Source: JAABQG01 sp963726365
GTDB taxonomy: Bacteria > Pseudomonadota > Gammaproteobacteria > Burkholderiales > Burkholderiaceae_C
NCBI GenBank assembly: GCA_963726365.1
Contig: CAVSCI010000009.1
Coordinates: forward strand, 137,623 to 201,622
Direction: 5' to 3'
Length of the DNA stretch: 64,000 nucleotides
The notes beneath the pieces are model-generated. The model had not been told where the DNA came from. It searched no databases and saw nothing but the letters and a program-made list of their open reading frames with translations. The translations under genes and the position numbers were made by a program. Shown piece after piece: positions 27,101 to 34,696 of this stretch; the first letter of the stretch is position 1, and each line of letters begins with the position of its first letter.

Positions 27101-27688
27101 ATGAAAAGATGGTTTTTCGCACTGCTGACCGTGTTGGCGCTCAGCGGCTGCGGCTACAACGACTTCCAGCGCCTGGACGAGCAGACCAAGGCCGCATGGA
27201 GCGAGGTGCTGAACCAGTACCAGCGCCGCGCCGACCTGGTGCCCAACATCGTCGCCACCGTCAAGGGCGAAGCGGCGTTCGAGCAGGACACCCTGACCAA
27301 GGTGGTCGAGGCGCGGGCCAGGGCCACGGCGATCCAGGTGACCCCGGAGACGCTGAACAACCCCGAGGCCTTCAAGAAGTTCCAGCAGGCGCAGGGCGAG
27401 CTCGGCAGCGCCCTGAGCCGCCTGATGGTGGTCAGCGAACGCTACCCCGACCTCAAGGCCAACCAGGGCTTCCGTGACCTGCGCGTGCAGCTCGAAGGCA
27501 CCGAGAACCGCATCACCGTGGCGCGCAACCGCTACATCCAGGCCGTGCAGGACTACAACGTGCTGGCGCGCAGCTTCCCCAGCAACCTGACGGCCATGGT
27601 GTTCGGCTACCAGCCCAAACCCAGCTTCGCGGTGCAGAACGAGGCGCAGATTTCAGCGCCCCCGGTGGTGGATTTCGGGAAAAAGTAA
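27101..27688 (+). CDS. LemA family lipoprotein
   Basis: A 195-residue protein with a lipobox (ALSGCGYN, lipidation Cys about residue 17) and the conserved LemA helices (QRRADLVPNIVATVKG, VVEARARATAIQ, RNRYIQAVQDYN and the closing PKPSF). It is likely anchored in the inner or outer membrane, facing the periplasm. It is the first gene of a lemA-TPM-TPM set that is widespread in proteobacteria; its biochemical role is not established. The ATG at 27101 has AAAGGG upstream. Confidence 0.92.
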   Translation: MKRWFFALLTVLALSGCGYNDFQRLDEQTKAAWSEVLNQYQRRADLVPNIVATVKGEAAFEQDTLTKVVEARARATAIQVTPETLNNPEAFKKFQQAQGELGSALSRLMVVSERYPDLKANQGFRDLRVQLEGTENRITVARNRYIQAVQDYNVLARSFPSNLTAMVFGYQPKPSFAVQNEAQISAPPVVDFGKK

Positions 27689-27689
27689 G

Positions 27690-27746
27690 GGAAAAGTGCC
27701 TTACTCCAGCGTCAATCGGTCATACATTGCTATCAGGATAGTAGCA
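27690..27746 (+). repeat. Repeat family A, copy 4 (start of the YgcG-like gene)
   Basis: The core CCAGCGTCAATCGGTCA starts at 27706, then 6 bases, then GCTATCAGGATAGTAGC at 27729. It overlaps the GTG start at 27696 and encodes the N-terminus of the exported protein. Confidence 0.6.
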
Positions 27747-28628
27747 ATCGCATTCTGGCTGAGCCTCGCGGCGCTGGCCGGTGCGGCCCACGCGCAGGCG
27801 GTGCAGCCGGTGCCGGCGCTGGTGGCGCATGTGATCGACGCGACCGGCACCCTGGAGGCTGGCCAGAAGGCCGCGCTCGAAGAAAAGCTGGCCGCACTGG
27901 AAACCGCGAAGGGGTCGCAGGTCGTGGTGCTGATGGTGCCCACCACGGCGCCGGAAGACATCGCCAGCTACGCCAACCGCGTCGGCAACACCTGGAAGAT
28001 CGGCCGCAAGGGCGTGGGCGACGGCGTGCTGCTGGTGGTGGCCAAGGACGACCGCAAGGTGCGCATCGAAGTCGCCAAGACCCTGGAAGGCGCCCTCCCC
28101 GACCTGGCGGCCAAGCAGATCATCGACGAGGCGCTGACGCCGCGGTTCAAGCAGGGCGACTACGCCGGCGGGCTGAACGCTGCGGTGGACCAGCTGGCCG
28201 CGCGCATCAAGGGCGAGCCGCTGCCGCCCGTCAACCCGGGCACCTCCAGCAAGGGCAGCGCCGGCAGCGACGGCTTCCAGTTGTGGGATCTGGCGATTTT
28301 CCTGTTCGTGGCCGTGCCGGTGGTCAGCGGGCTGATCAAGCGCATTTTCGGTCGCAAGCTGGGCGCTCTGCTGACCGGCGGCGGCGTGGGTGCGCTGGCG
28401 TTGCTGGTGACCTCCAGCCTGGTGCTGGCGGTGATCGCCGCCTTGATCGCGCTGATGCTGGCGCTGTTCGTCAACCTGCCGACCGGGGGTTCGCGGGGGC
28501 GCGGCGGCGGTGGCTGGGGGGCGGGGTCGGGCGGCTGGAGCGGCGGTGGAGGCGGTGGTGGCGGCGGCGGTTTCAGTTCGGGTGGCGGCGGCGACTTCGG
28601 TGGCGGCGGCGCCAGCGGTGACTGGTAA
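27696..28628 (+). CDS. TPM-domain (YgcG-type) exported membrane protein
   Basis: A 310-residue protein: signal peptide ending near AHAQA (about residue 35), a periplasmic TPM domain (LVAHVIDATGTLEAGQKAAL ... WKIGRKGVGDGVLLVVAKDD), hydrophobic segments near residues 195-210 and 230-265, and a C-terminal Gly/Ser-rich low-complexity tail ending FGGGGASGDW, all usual for YgcG relatives. It starts 7 bases after lemA with GTG at 27696. The first 17 or so residues lie within repeat family A copy 4, so the signal peptide was partly remodelled by the repeat or the true start is elsewhere. Confidence 0.88.
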   Translation: MPYSSVNRSYIAIRIVAIAFWLSLAALAGAAHAQAVQPVPALVAHVIDATGTLEAGQKAALEEKLAALETAKGSQVVVLMVPTTAPEDIASYANRVGNTWKIGRKGVGDGVLLVVAKDDRKVRIEVAKTLEGALPDLAAKQIIDEALTPRFKQGDYAGGLNAAVDQLAARIKGEPLPPVNPGTSSKGSAGSDGFQLWDLAIFLFVAVPVVSGLIKRIFGRKLGALLTGGGVGALALLVTSSLVLAVIAALIALMLALFVNLPTGGSRGRGGGGWGAGSGGWSGGGGGGGGGGFSSGGGGDFGGGGASGDW

Positions 28629-28640
28629 GGCGAGCAAACC

Positions 28641-29195
28641 ATGACAAGCCTGATGAAATCCCTTCAGACCCTGTTGCGCCACCGCTGGCTCGACGAGTCG
28701 GACGCCCGCCGCGCCATTGCGCCCGACATGGTCGAGCGCCTCATGCAGCGCGTGGCCGCCAGCGAAGCGCGCCACAGCGGGCAAATCCGCATCTGCGTGG
28801 AAGCCGGCCTGCCTTTCAGTTATCTGTGGCGGCATGTGCGCCGGGGTGTGCCCTTGCGCCACGTCATCCGGCAGCGGGCGGTCACGATGTTCGGCAAGCT
28901 GCGCGTGTGGGACACCGAGCGCAACAACGGCGTGCTGATCTACCTGCTGCTCGCAGAGCACGCCATCGAACTCGTCGCCGACCGGGGGCTCAAACCCTTC
29001 GTGCCTCCAGCGGAGTGGCAGGCCATGGTGCAGCGCATGGGGCAGGCGTTCCGTGCGCACCGTTTTGAAGACGGGTTGACGCAGGCGCTGGAAGAGGTCT
29101 CGGCCGTGCTGGTGGCCCATTTCCCGCAGGACAACGCGGAAAACCAGGCGCAGGGCCGGACCAACGAACTGCCGGATGCGCCGGTGGTGCTCTGA
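28641..29195 (+). CDS. TPM-domain protein, soluble paralogue
   Basis: A 184-residue protein of the same TPM superfamily without signal peptide or C-terminal membrane part (SGQIRICVEAGLPFSYLW ... WDTERNNGVLIYLLLAEHAIELVADRG). It starts 12 bases after the YgcG-like gene, so the trio lemA-TPM-TPM is one operon. Function unknown. Confidence 0.88.
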   Translation: MTSLMKSLQTLLRHRWLDESDARRAIAPDMVERLMQRVAASEARHSGQIRICVEAGLPFSYLWRHVRRGVPLRHVIRQRAVTMFGKLRVWDTERNNGVLIYLLLAEHAIELVADRGLKPFVPPAEWQAMVQRMGQAFRAHRFEDGLTQALEEVSAVLVAHFPQDNAENQAQGRTNELPDAPVVL

Positions 29196-29220
29196 CGCCG
29201 GGGCGGGCTCGGCCGACGGT

Positions 29221-29799
29221 TCAGTTGTCCGCGCCGTACTTGGGTGCCAGCAGGCGCCGGTTGACCGCGTGCGCGGCATCAAGCTCCTGCTGCAGCGCGC
29301 GGCTCACTTGCGTGAACGTCATCAGCTTGCGGTTGGCCTCGCGCAGGTGGTCCGACAGCCGCTTGGAAATCGCCAGCAGCAGCCGCGCGCCCACCGCCGG
29401 CTTGTCCTGGATCAGTTTCGCCAGCGCCTTGCGCGAAAGTTTGCCCACTGAAAGATCGGTTGCCGCGATGCAGGTGGCTGAGCGCGGCTCGCCATCGATC
29501 AGGCCCATCTCGCCAATCAGGCTGCCAGCGCCCAGCACCGTGACCACCATGCCTTCGCTGGTCGCCGAGGCCTGGCTCTCGACGGTGACATCGCCGTCAA
29601 TTACCAGCAACATGTAGTCGACATCGGCGGACTCGCCGGCCCGGAAGATGGCCGTGCCGGCGTCCACGCGCTGCGGCTGCATGTAGCGCACCACCTCCCG
29701 CGCGTCGGCCAGGCTGAGCTGCACCAGCGCGTCCGGCGTGATCAGCTGGTGGGCGGCGCGCTCCTGCGCCGGCATTTCGGAGTGGGGTGTCACAGGCAT
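29221..29799 (-). CDS. Cyclic-nucleotide-binding domain protein (Crp-like sensor, no DNA-binding domain)
   Basis: A 192-residue protein with one cNMP-binding beta-roll (about residues 30-140; GAGSLIGEMGLIDGEPRSAT is the phosphate-binding cassette) followed by a helical tail. The winged helix of Crp/Fnr is missing, so it is probably not a classical transcription factor; the C-terminal helices may dimerise. It converges on the TPM gene and follows the pilin-glycosylation genes on the minus strand. Confidence 0.85.
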   Translation of the reverse strand: MPVTPHSEMPAQERAAHQLITPDALVQLSLADAREVVRYMQPQRVDAGTAIFRAGESADVDYMLLVIDGDVTVESQASATSEGMVVTVLGAGSLIGEMGLIDGEPRSATCIAATDLSVGKLSRKALAKLIQDKPAVGARLLLAISKRLSDHLREANRKLMTFTQVSRALQQELDAAHAVNRRLLAPKYGADN

Positions 29800-29826
29800 G
29801 GTGCCGGCATTGTAGGAGCGGCTGCC

Positions 29827-31470
29827 TTATCCGCCACCGGCACCCGGGAATGGCGAATGGCGCGGCTTCAGGGCCGCGGCCCAGTCGGCGTGCTCCTTCG
29901 GAAAAGCGGCCCGGTAGCGCGCCAGCATGCCCAAGGCCTCATCTTCGCGGCCCAGCATCACCGCGCTTTCGATCACTTTCTCGATCACGCGGGGTTCGGG
30001 GGAAAAGGGCAGCAGCGCCATCGCCGTGGCGTAAGTCCACTCGGCGTTGTCGCGGCGCAGGGGCGTGGTCGTCAACTCGGCAAATCGCACCTGATCGCGA
30101 AAAACCCGGGCAGCACGGACCTTCTCCAGCGTGTTGTCTTGGTAGGCCGCTGCCCGCTCCTCGGGAAGCAGGTAAATCTGGCGCACGCGGTGGTAGTCCA
30201 GTGCGGTGAAAGCCACGCCCGCCACCAGCAGCAAGGCCACCAGCGTGGGCCCGGCGCGGCTGGACGTCTGGGCCGGGGCCTGGTGGCGGGTGGGCCACAG
30301 CAGGCCCAGGCAGATGCCGAAGGCCATCTGGAACGGCCCGTACCACAGCGGGTACTCCAGCAGGCTGTGCAGCCCGATCACGCCCAGCACCGTCCACGCC
30401 AGCTGACGCAACGGGTCCGCCTCGCGCCAGGGCCGTGCGCGCCAGATCGCCCACAGGCCTGCGCCGCACAGCCCCAGCGCCACCGGCACGCCCAGTTCCA
30501 CCGCCAGATGCAGGGGCAGGTTGTGCGCGTTGTCCAGAATGTCGCAAAACCGGGCACCTTCGCCGCTTCCCTGGTACAGCGTGATGAAGTGCGCATAGTC
30601 CAGCCGGCCCCAGCCCCAGCCGAACCACGGCTTGAGCCCGATCAGCTCCACCACGTTGGACCACAGCGTCATGCGGCTCGAACACAGCGGCGCCCCTTCG
30701 CTCAGGCGCGCGAAGATGCCTGGCATGCCGATCGCGTTGAACAGCGCCGGCAGGGCCAGCGCCGCGGCCAGGTAAGCCGGCAGCACCGGGCCCAGCGTCC
30801 AGCGCACCTGGCGTTGCCGGTACAGCCCCCAGACGCCGGCCAGCGCCAGGATCAGCAGCAGCTCGAACAGGCCCGTGCGCGAGTGCGAAATCGCGTTGCC
30901 CACTGCCAGCAGCACCGCTGGCACCGCCACGCGCGCGGGCCGGCTGAACCAGGGGTCGCTGCGGGCCAGCCAGAGCAGCGCGCACAGGGCGGTGCTGGTC
31001 AGGCTGGCATACAGGTTGCGCTGGCGCAGGTTGCCAAAGGCCTCGCCCGGCGTGGCCGCCACCCAAGGCGCCAGTGCGTCGGCCGCGCCGACATATTGCA
31101 CCCAGCCCATCAGCGCGCTGACCAGGCCGGCCGCCAGCCAGGCGCGCGCCAGCACCGTGGCGTCGGCTTGCGTCGCCGCCGTGAAGCGCAGGGCGCAGGC
31201 CAGGACGGCCAGCAGGCCCATGGCGAGCGCCAGAACTTCGGCGCCGGGCATCGCCCCGACCGGCCACAGGCCCACGGCCACCACCAGCAAGAACAGGCCG
31301 CCCAGCACGGTCAGGAGCGACCCCGGGACTTGCGTGGGCCGGCCGGTCAATGCCAGCGCCGCCGCACAGGCCCAGCTCACCAGCAGGGGCACGACACTGG
31401 TCGTGGGGCCCAGGGCGAAGGGGTGGATCCAGGGGAGGGTCAGGAGCAGAAAAATGGCGGCTGTCGTCAT
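29827..31470 (-). CDS. Wzy_C/PglL-type O-oligosaccharyltransferase 1
   Basis: A 547-residue protein with about 12 membrane segments and a large periplasmic loop holding the conserved region GWGWGRLDYAHF ... DNAHNLPLHLAVELG, the hallmark of O-antigen ligase/PglL oligosaccharyltransferases (the His in NAHN is catalytically important in that family). The C-terminal soluble part resembles the Wzy_C_2 extension of pilin glycosyltransferases. I take the ATG at 31470 (MTTAAIFLL). It is next to a paralogue and the type IV pilin gene, so pilin is the likely acceptor. A role as O-antigen ligase is the alternative. Confidence 0.85.
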   Translation of the reverse strand: MTTAAIFLLLTLPWIHPFALGPTTSVVPLLVSWACAAALALTGRPTQVPGSLLTVLGGLFLLVVAVGLWPVGAMPGAEVLALAMGLLAVLACALRFTAATQADATVLARAWLAAGLVSALMGWVQYVGAADALAPWVAATPGEAFGNLRQRNLYASLTSTALCALLWLARSDPWFSRPARVAVPAVLLAVGNAISHSRTGLFELLLILALAGVWGLYRQRQVRWTLGPVLPAYLAAALALPALFNAIGMPGIFARLSEGAPLCSSRMTLWSNVVELIGLKPWFGWGWGRLDYAHFITLYQGSGEGARFCDILDNAHNLPLHLAVELGVPVALGLCGAGLWAIWRARPWREADPLRQLAWTVLGVIGLHSLLEYPLWYGPFQMAFGICLGLLWPTRHQAPAQTSSRAGPTLVALLLVAGVAFTALDYHRVRQIYLLPEERAAAYQDNTLEKVRAARVFRDQVRFAELTTTPLRRDNAEWTYATAMALLPFSPEPRVIEKVIESAVMLGREDEALGMLARYRAAFPKEHADWAAALKPRHSPFPGAGGG

Positions 31471-31574
31471 GGCGCCGTTTTCATCATTCTTTGCTCCAGT
31501 GTCTGTGGATCGTCTTTCCAGCATGTCCAGGCTTGTTCATGTCACGTCAGAAATCAACGTTGAAACCAATCGCG

Positions 31575-33249
31575 TCAAGGCAATCGCAAGTCGCGCAGCT
31601 GGGGATACTTTTCATTTGCCATGCTGCGCCAATTGTCGGCGATCCGGTCGTAGGTCTTTGGCCCGTGCAGGGCACGAATGACCTTCAACTGGCGAACGGC
31701 TTCATCCGGGTTTCCGTTCAATGCCAGTGACAGTGCATAGCGGTTTTGAGTGGCAGGCGAGGGGAAGCGCAGCGCCACTTTTCGGGCCAACGCCACCTCA
31801 TCCGCGCTCATTCCCGGCCTGGGTGCGATGCGCCCGCCGTGCAGCAGCGCGTCCAGTTGCGTCAGCAAGACCACCTTCGGTCGTTGATAGCTGGCAGGCG
31901 TGGTGCCAACCTGCAGCGCCTCAAAACGCACAATGCGGAAATCCTCTTCGATGGACAGGTATTCAACGGCCGACCACGCCATCGTGGCCGTCGTGATGAG
32001 AAGGATGGCGGCCGCCGGTTTTACGCCAAGGCTGACCGCTGGCTTGACACCCAAAGCGCCTTCGAGCGCCCCCACGGCGAACATGACAGGGGCCAGGAAG
32101 TACGCGTAGGCAAACGGAAACTCCAGCATCGAATGCACCGCCACCGGCAGCACCACGGCCAGACAGTACCAGGGCACCAACTGGCGGGTCGCGCGCAAAC
32201 GCCGCCATAGCCAGACGCCGGTCGCCAGCACCAGCAGAGCGGCCAGCGGGATGCCGACGCCCAGGGCCAGGTCCAGCGCAATAGTGTGCGCAAAGGTAAA
32301 CGGATCACTCAACGCATGGGCGTGCGCCACGGCGTTGTGTGCGGTCGAAACCTGGCCCAGGCCCCAGCCCCACCAGGGCCGCAGCAGCAGGGCCTCCACC
32401 AGTTGCGGCCACACCACCAGTCGCAAGCCTGCGCTGGTATCGACGGCCAAACGGGAGCCTCTGGCCTGCAGCACAAAATCCATCATCAAGGGCCAGTACC
32501 AGAACAGGATCAAGAAGCCGAGCCCGGCGCCCGCCACGACCCAGGGCGACAGCCTGACCTCGATAGTTTTTCGCTTGGCGAACCACCAGGCCGTCAAAAG
32601 AAAAAAACTCAAGACGCCAGTTCTGGACTCGGTCGCCGCCAGACCCGTCAGCAAGGTGAGCGCCAACAGGCCCGACGCCGTAGCGCCGAGCCTCCTGGAC
32701 TCCAACAGAAACAAAAGACTCGCCAGACCCATCACGAGCAGGGACGCCAGGTGGTTCGGTTGCCCCAGGTTGGCACCGGGACGACGAAGCTGGGTCATGC
32801 GATTGATCCATGGGAGAGCCTTCCCACAGTTCGAAAACCTGAGCAAACGCGATGACGGCGGACAAGAACGCACCCAGCAGCAAGGTCGCTGCCAGCCAGT
32901 CATACGTGCCACTCTTGTGGTGACAGCCATACCCCACGGCCATGCACGCGATGCAGGCGATCAGGTAGATCGACAGCACGACAGCGTCGCCCCCAAACAT
33001 GATCAAGCCCGCAAATTGCTGGAGCCAGATCACCAGGCCCAATGCGATCAGCGGTATCGCTGTAATGGGGAGGGCAACGGTGCTCGCGATCTTGTTCGTT
33101 GCGGCGGCGTAGATGCCGTGCCATGCCAGCAACAGAATCGCAAGAAAAGCCAGGACTTCACTGTGCCAGCTGACCCATGGCAGGAAATGGACTGGTTGCA
33201 ACCAGCCAAGCAATAAAATAAACATGGCCGCCACTGTGGCCACAGGCAT
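31575..33249 (-). CDS. Wzy_C/PglL-type O-oligosaccharyltransferase 2 (one frameshift)
   Basis: A second transferase of the same family, about 557 residues after correction. The N-terminal half has six or more membrane segments; the C-terminal half has RPWWGWGLGQVSTAHNAVAHAH, the family motif in a diverged form, and a long soluble tail. An extra G at 32812-32814 splits the gene; removing it joins FELWEGSP to WINRMTQLRRPGANLGQPNHLAS, the conserved periplasmic loop. It is 88 bases after the terminator-bearing end of the pilin gene and 104 bases upstream of transferase 1, same strand. Confidence 0.85.
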
Positions 33250-33264
33250 CTTTCTTCACTCCCC

Positions 33265-33296
33265 AAAAAAAACGCCCCGACTGGGGCGTTTTTCAA
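33265..33296. terminator. Intrinsic terminator after the pilin gene
   Basis: AACGCCCC (33271-33278) pairs with GGGGCGTT (33283-33290) over a 4-base loop. Read on the minus strand it is followed by eight T residues, a strong terminator for the pilin transcript that would limit read-through into the glycosyltransferase genes. Confidence 0.88.
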
Positions 33297-33343
33297 TTTT
33301 CCGCAGCAGACCATACCGACTACTGCAACGTAAACTGTCAATT

Positions 33344-33856
33344 TTATGGGGCAAAAGTGCCCGTACCTGCGATCGTTGCGCGGCACGATGCAGGCAACCA
33401 CTTCTGAATAATAGCCAAACCAGCGGCTGTTGAACCGCACGCCCATTGATTCACTTGAACGCCACCGCCGTTCAGGGCAGCTGCACTCAATGGAGTACCG
33501 CCGGTGTCTTGCGGCTGCAACAGGACAAGTTGGCCATCTGCTGCAGCATCAATACCCGTGCCAATGGTAATTGCAATGGCGCCGTTGGCGTCGGTCTGGA
33601 TTTTCGCCACATACTTGCTGCTTGCTGTCGAGCTTTCGCAGCCCCAGCCTCCAGCCACAGGCGCTGAAGTGGCTGTCTGAAAGTCTTCTGTAATGCCGGT
33701 GCGGCAGGCAGATGCCGCCAGAATCACTTCAGACATCTTCGCGCGCTTGGTGTAATCCTGGTACGCGGGCAGGGCCACGGCGGCCAGAATACCGATGATC
33801 GCAACCACGATCATCAATTCGATCAGGGTAAAACCCTTTTGCATGGAACGTTTCAT
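33344..33856 (-). CDS. pilA: Type IVa major pilin
   Basis: A 170-residue prepilin with a short basic leader and class IVa processing site (MKRSMQKG before FTLIELMIVVAIIGILAAVA, Glu5 of the mature protein present), followed by the alpha/beta head. Cysteines near the C-terminus (WACGST ... PASC) would form the D-loop disulfide. AAGGAG precedes the ATG at 33856, and the longer upstream frame is rejected. The product is the pilus subunit for twitching, adhesion or DNA uptake. A sigma-54-like promoter lies upstream and the two transferases downstream probably glycosylate it. Confidence 0.94.
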   Translation of the reverse strand: MKRSMQKGFTLIELMIVVAIIGILAAVALPAYQDYTKRAKMSEVILAASACRTGITEDFQTATSAPVAGGWGCESSTASSKYVAKIQTDANGAIAITIGTGIDAAADGQLVLLQPQDTGGTPLSAAALNGGGVQVNQWACGSTAAGLAIIQKWLPASCRATIAGTGTFAP

Positions 33857-33896
33857 AGTGAACTCCTTGGGTAAAGATTGAAGACGGAACATGAAC

Positions 33897-33912
33897 AGCA
33901 TATTGCATGCCA
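33897..33912 (-). promoter_or_regulatory. Candidate sigma-54 promoter of the pilin gene
   Basis: On the minus strand the sequence reads TGGCATGCAATATGCT, with the invariant GG and GC separated by 10 bases, close to the RpoN consensus TGGCAC-N5-TTGCT. It is about 40 bases before the pilin ATG. Several TGTCA/TGACA half-sites lie 75-135 bases further upstream (for example TGACAATTTTTGTCA at 34017-34031), where an enhancer-binding activator such as PilR could bind. Confidence 0.6.
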
Positions 33913-34028
33913 ACTCTGCTGATCCGACGAACTGTGAAATATGCACGGAAAATGGCCGGGTTGCGACCTTTTTCAGCACCTGGTGTCAACAAAATCTGAC
34001 AACTCTTCCCTCAAGGTGACAATTTTTG

Positions 34029-34538
34029 TCATCTGGTGACGCCGGAGCCCGTCCACTGCCCCAGCGGCAACGCGCTGCTGGCCTTGACTTCGCCCAGCGA
34101 GAAGCTGGTGTGCAAATCCTTGACGTTGGGCAGGTTGATCAGCACTTCGCGTGCGAACTGGCTGAAGGTGTTGAGGTCGCGGCTGACCACTTGCAGCTCA
34201 AAAGTGCCGGTGCCGCTGATGTAGTGGCAGGAGATCACTTCGGGAATCGCGCGGATGGCTTCTTCGAGCTGGCGCGTGACGTCGCCATTGTTGCGGTCGG
34301 CATCGAGCCGCACGAAGGCCAGCACGCCCAGGCCGATCTTGTGGCGGTCGATCTCGGCGCGGTAGCCCTTGATGTAGCCGCCTTCTTCCAGCGCCCGCAC
34401 GCGACGCCAGCAGGGCGCGGCCGACAGCCCCACGCGCGCGCTGAGTTCGGCGTTGGTCAGGCGGCCGTCGGCCTGCAATTCCTGCAGGATGGCGATGTCA
34501 AATTTGTCGAGCGTTTGCAAAATGCGGCTTTTGAGCAA
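34029..34538 (-). CDS. Lrp/AsnC family transcriptional regulator
   Basis: A 169-residue regulator: an N-terminal helix-turn-helix (LDKFDIAILQELQADGRLTN, then SARVGLSAAPCWRRVRALEE) and a C-terminal ligand-sensing RAM domain (FVRLDADRNNGDVTRQLE, then SCHYISGTGTFELQVV). The apparent start is TTG at 34538 with no clear Shine-Dalgarno, so the exact start is uncertain. It is divergent from the indolepyruvate oxidoreductase gene and is its likely regulator, sensing an aromatic or branched amino acid; that is inference from position. Confidence 0.9.
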   Translation of the reverse strand: MLKSRILQTLDKFDIAILQELQADGRLTNAELSARVGLSAAPCWRRVRALEEGGYIKGYRAEIDRHKIGLGVLAFVRLDADRNNGDVTRQLEEAIRAIPEVISCHYISGTGTFELQVVSRDLNTFSQFAREVLINLPNVKDLHTSFSLGEVKASSALPLGQWTGSGVTR

Positions 34539-34696
34539 GAATCTTGCGCATGGTAGTGGAAACCGGGCATAAAAAGCAAAGACATATCTGCGCCGGCCCC
34601 CTACACTTTGCAGTCCTTTAGAGCCAGCGCCCTACCCGGGCGACGCTTGATTCACCGGCCCACCCGGCCGCCCGCCACCGTCCGGAGACGCCGCCC

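Noticed and set aside
29749..31563. Plus-strand open frame of about 600 residues opposite transferase 1
   Set aside because: Gln/Arg/His-rich shadow of a membrane protein gene.
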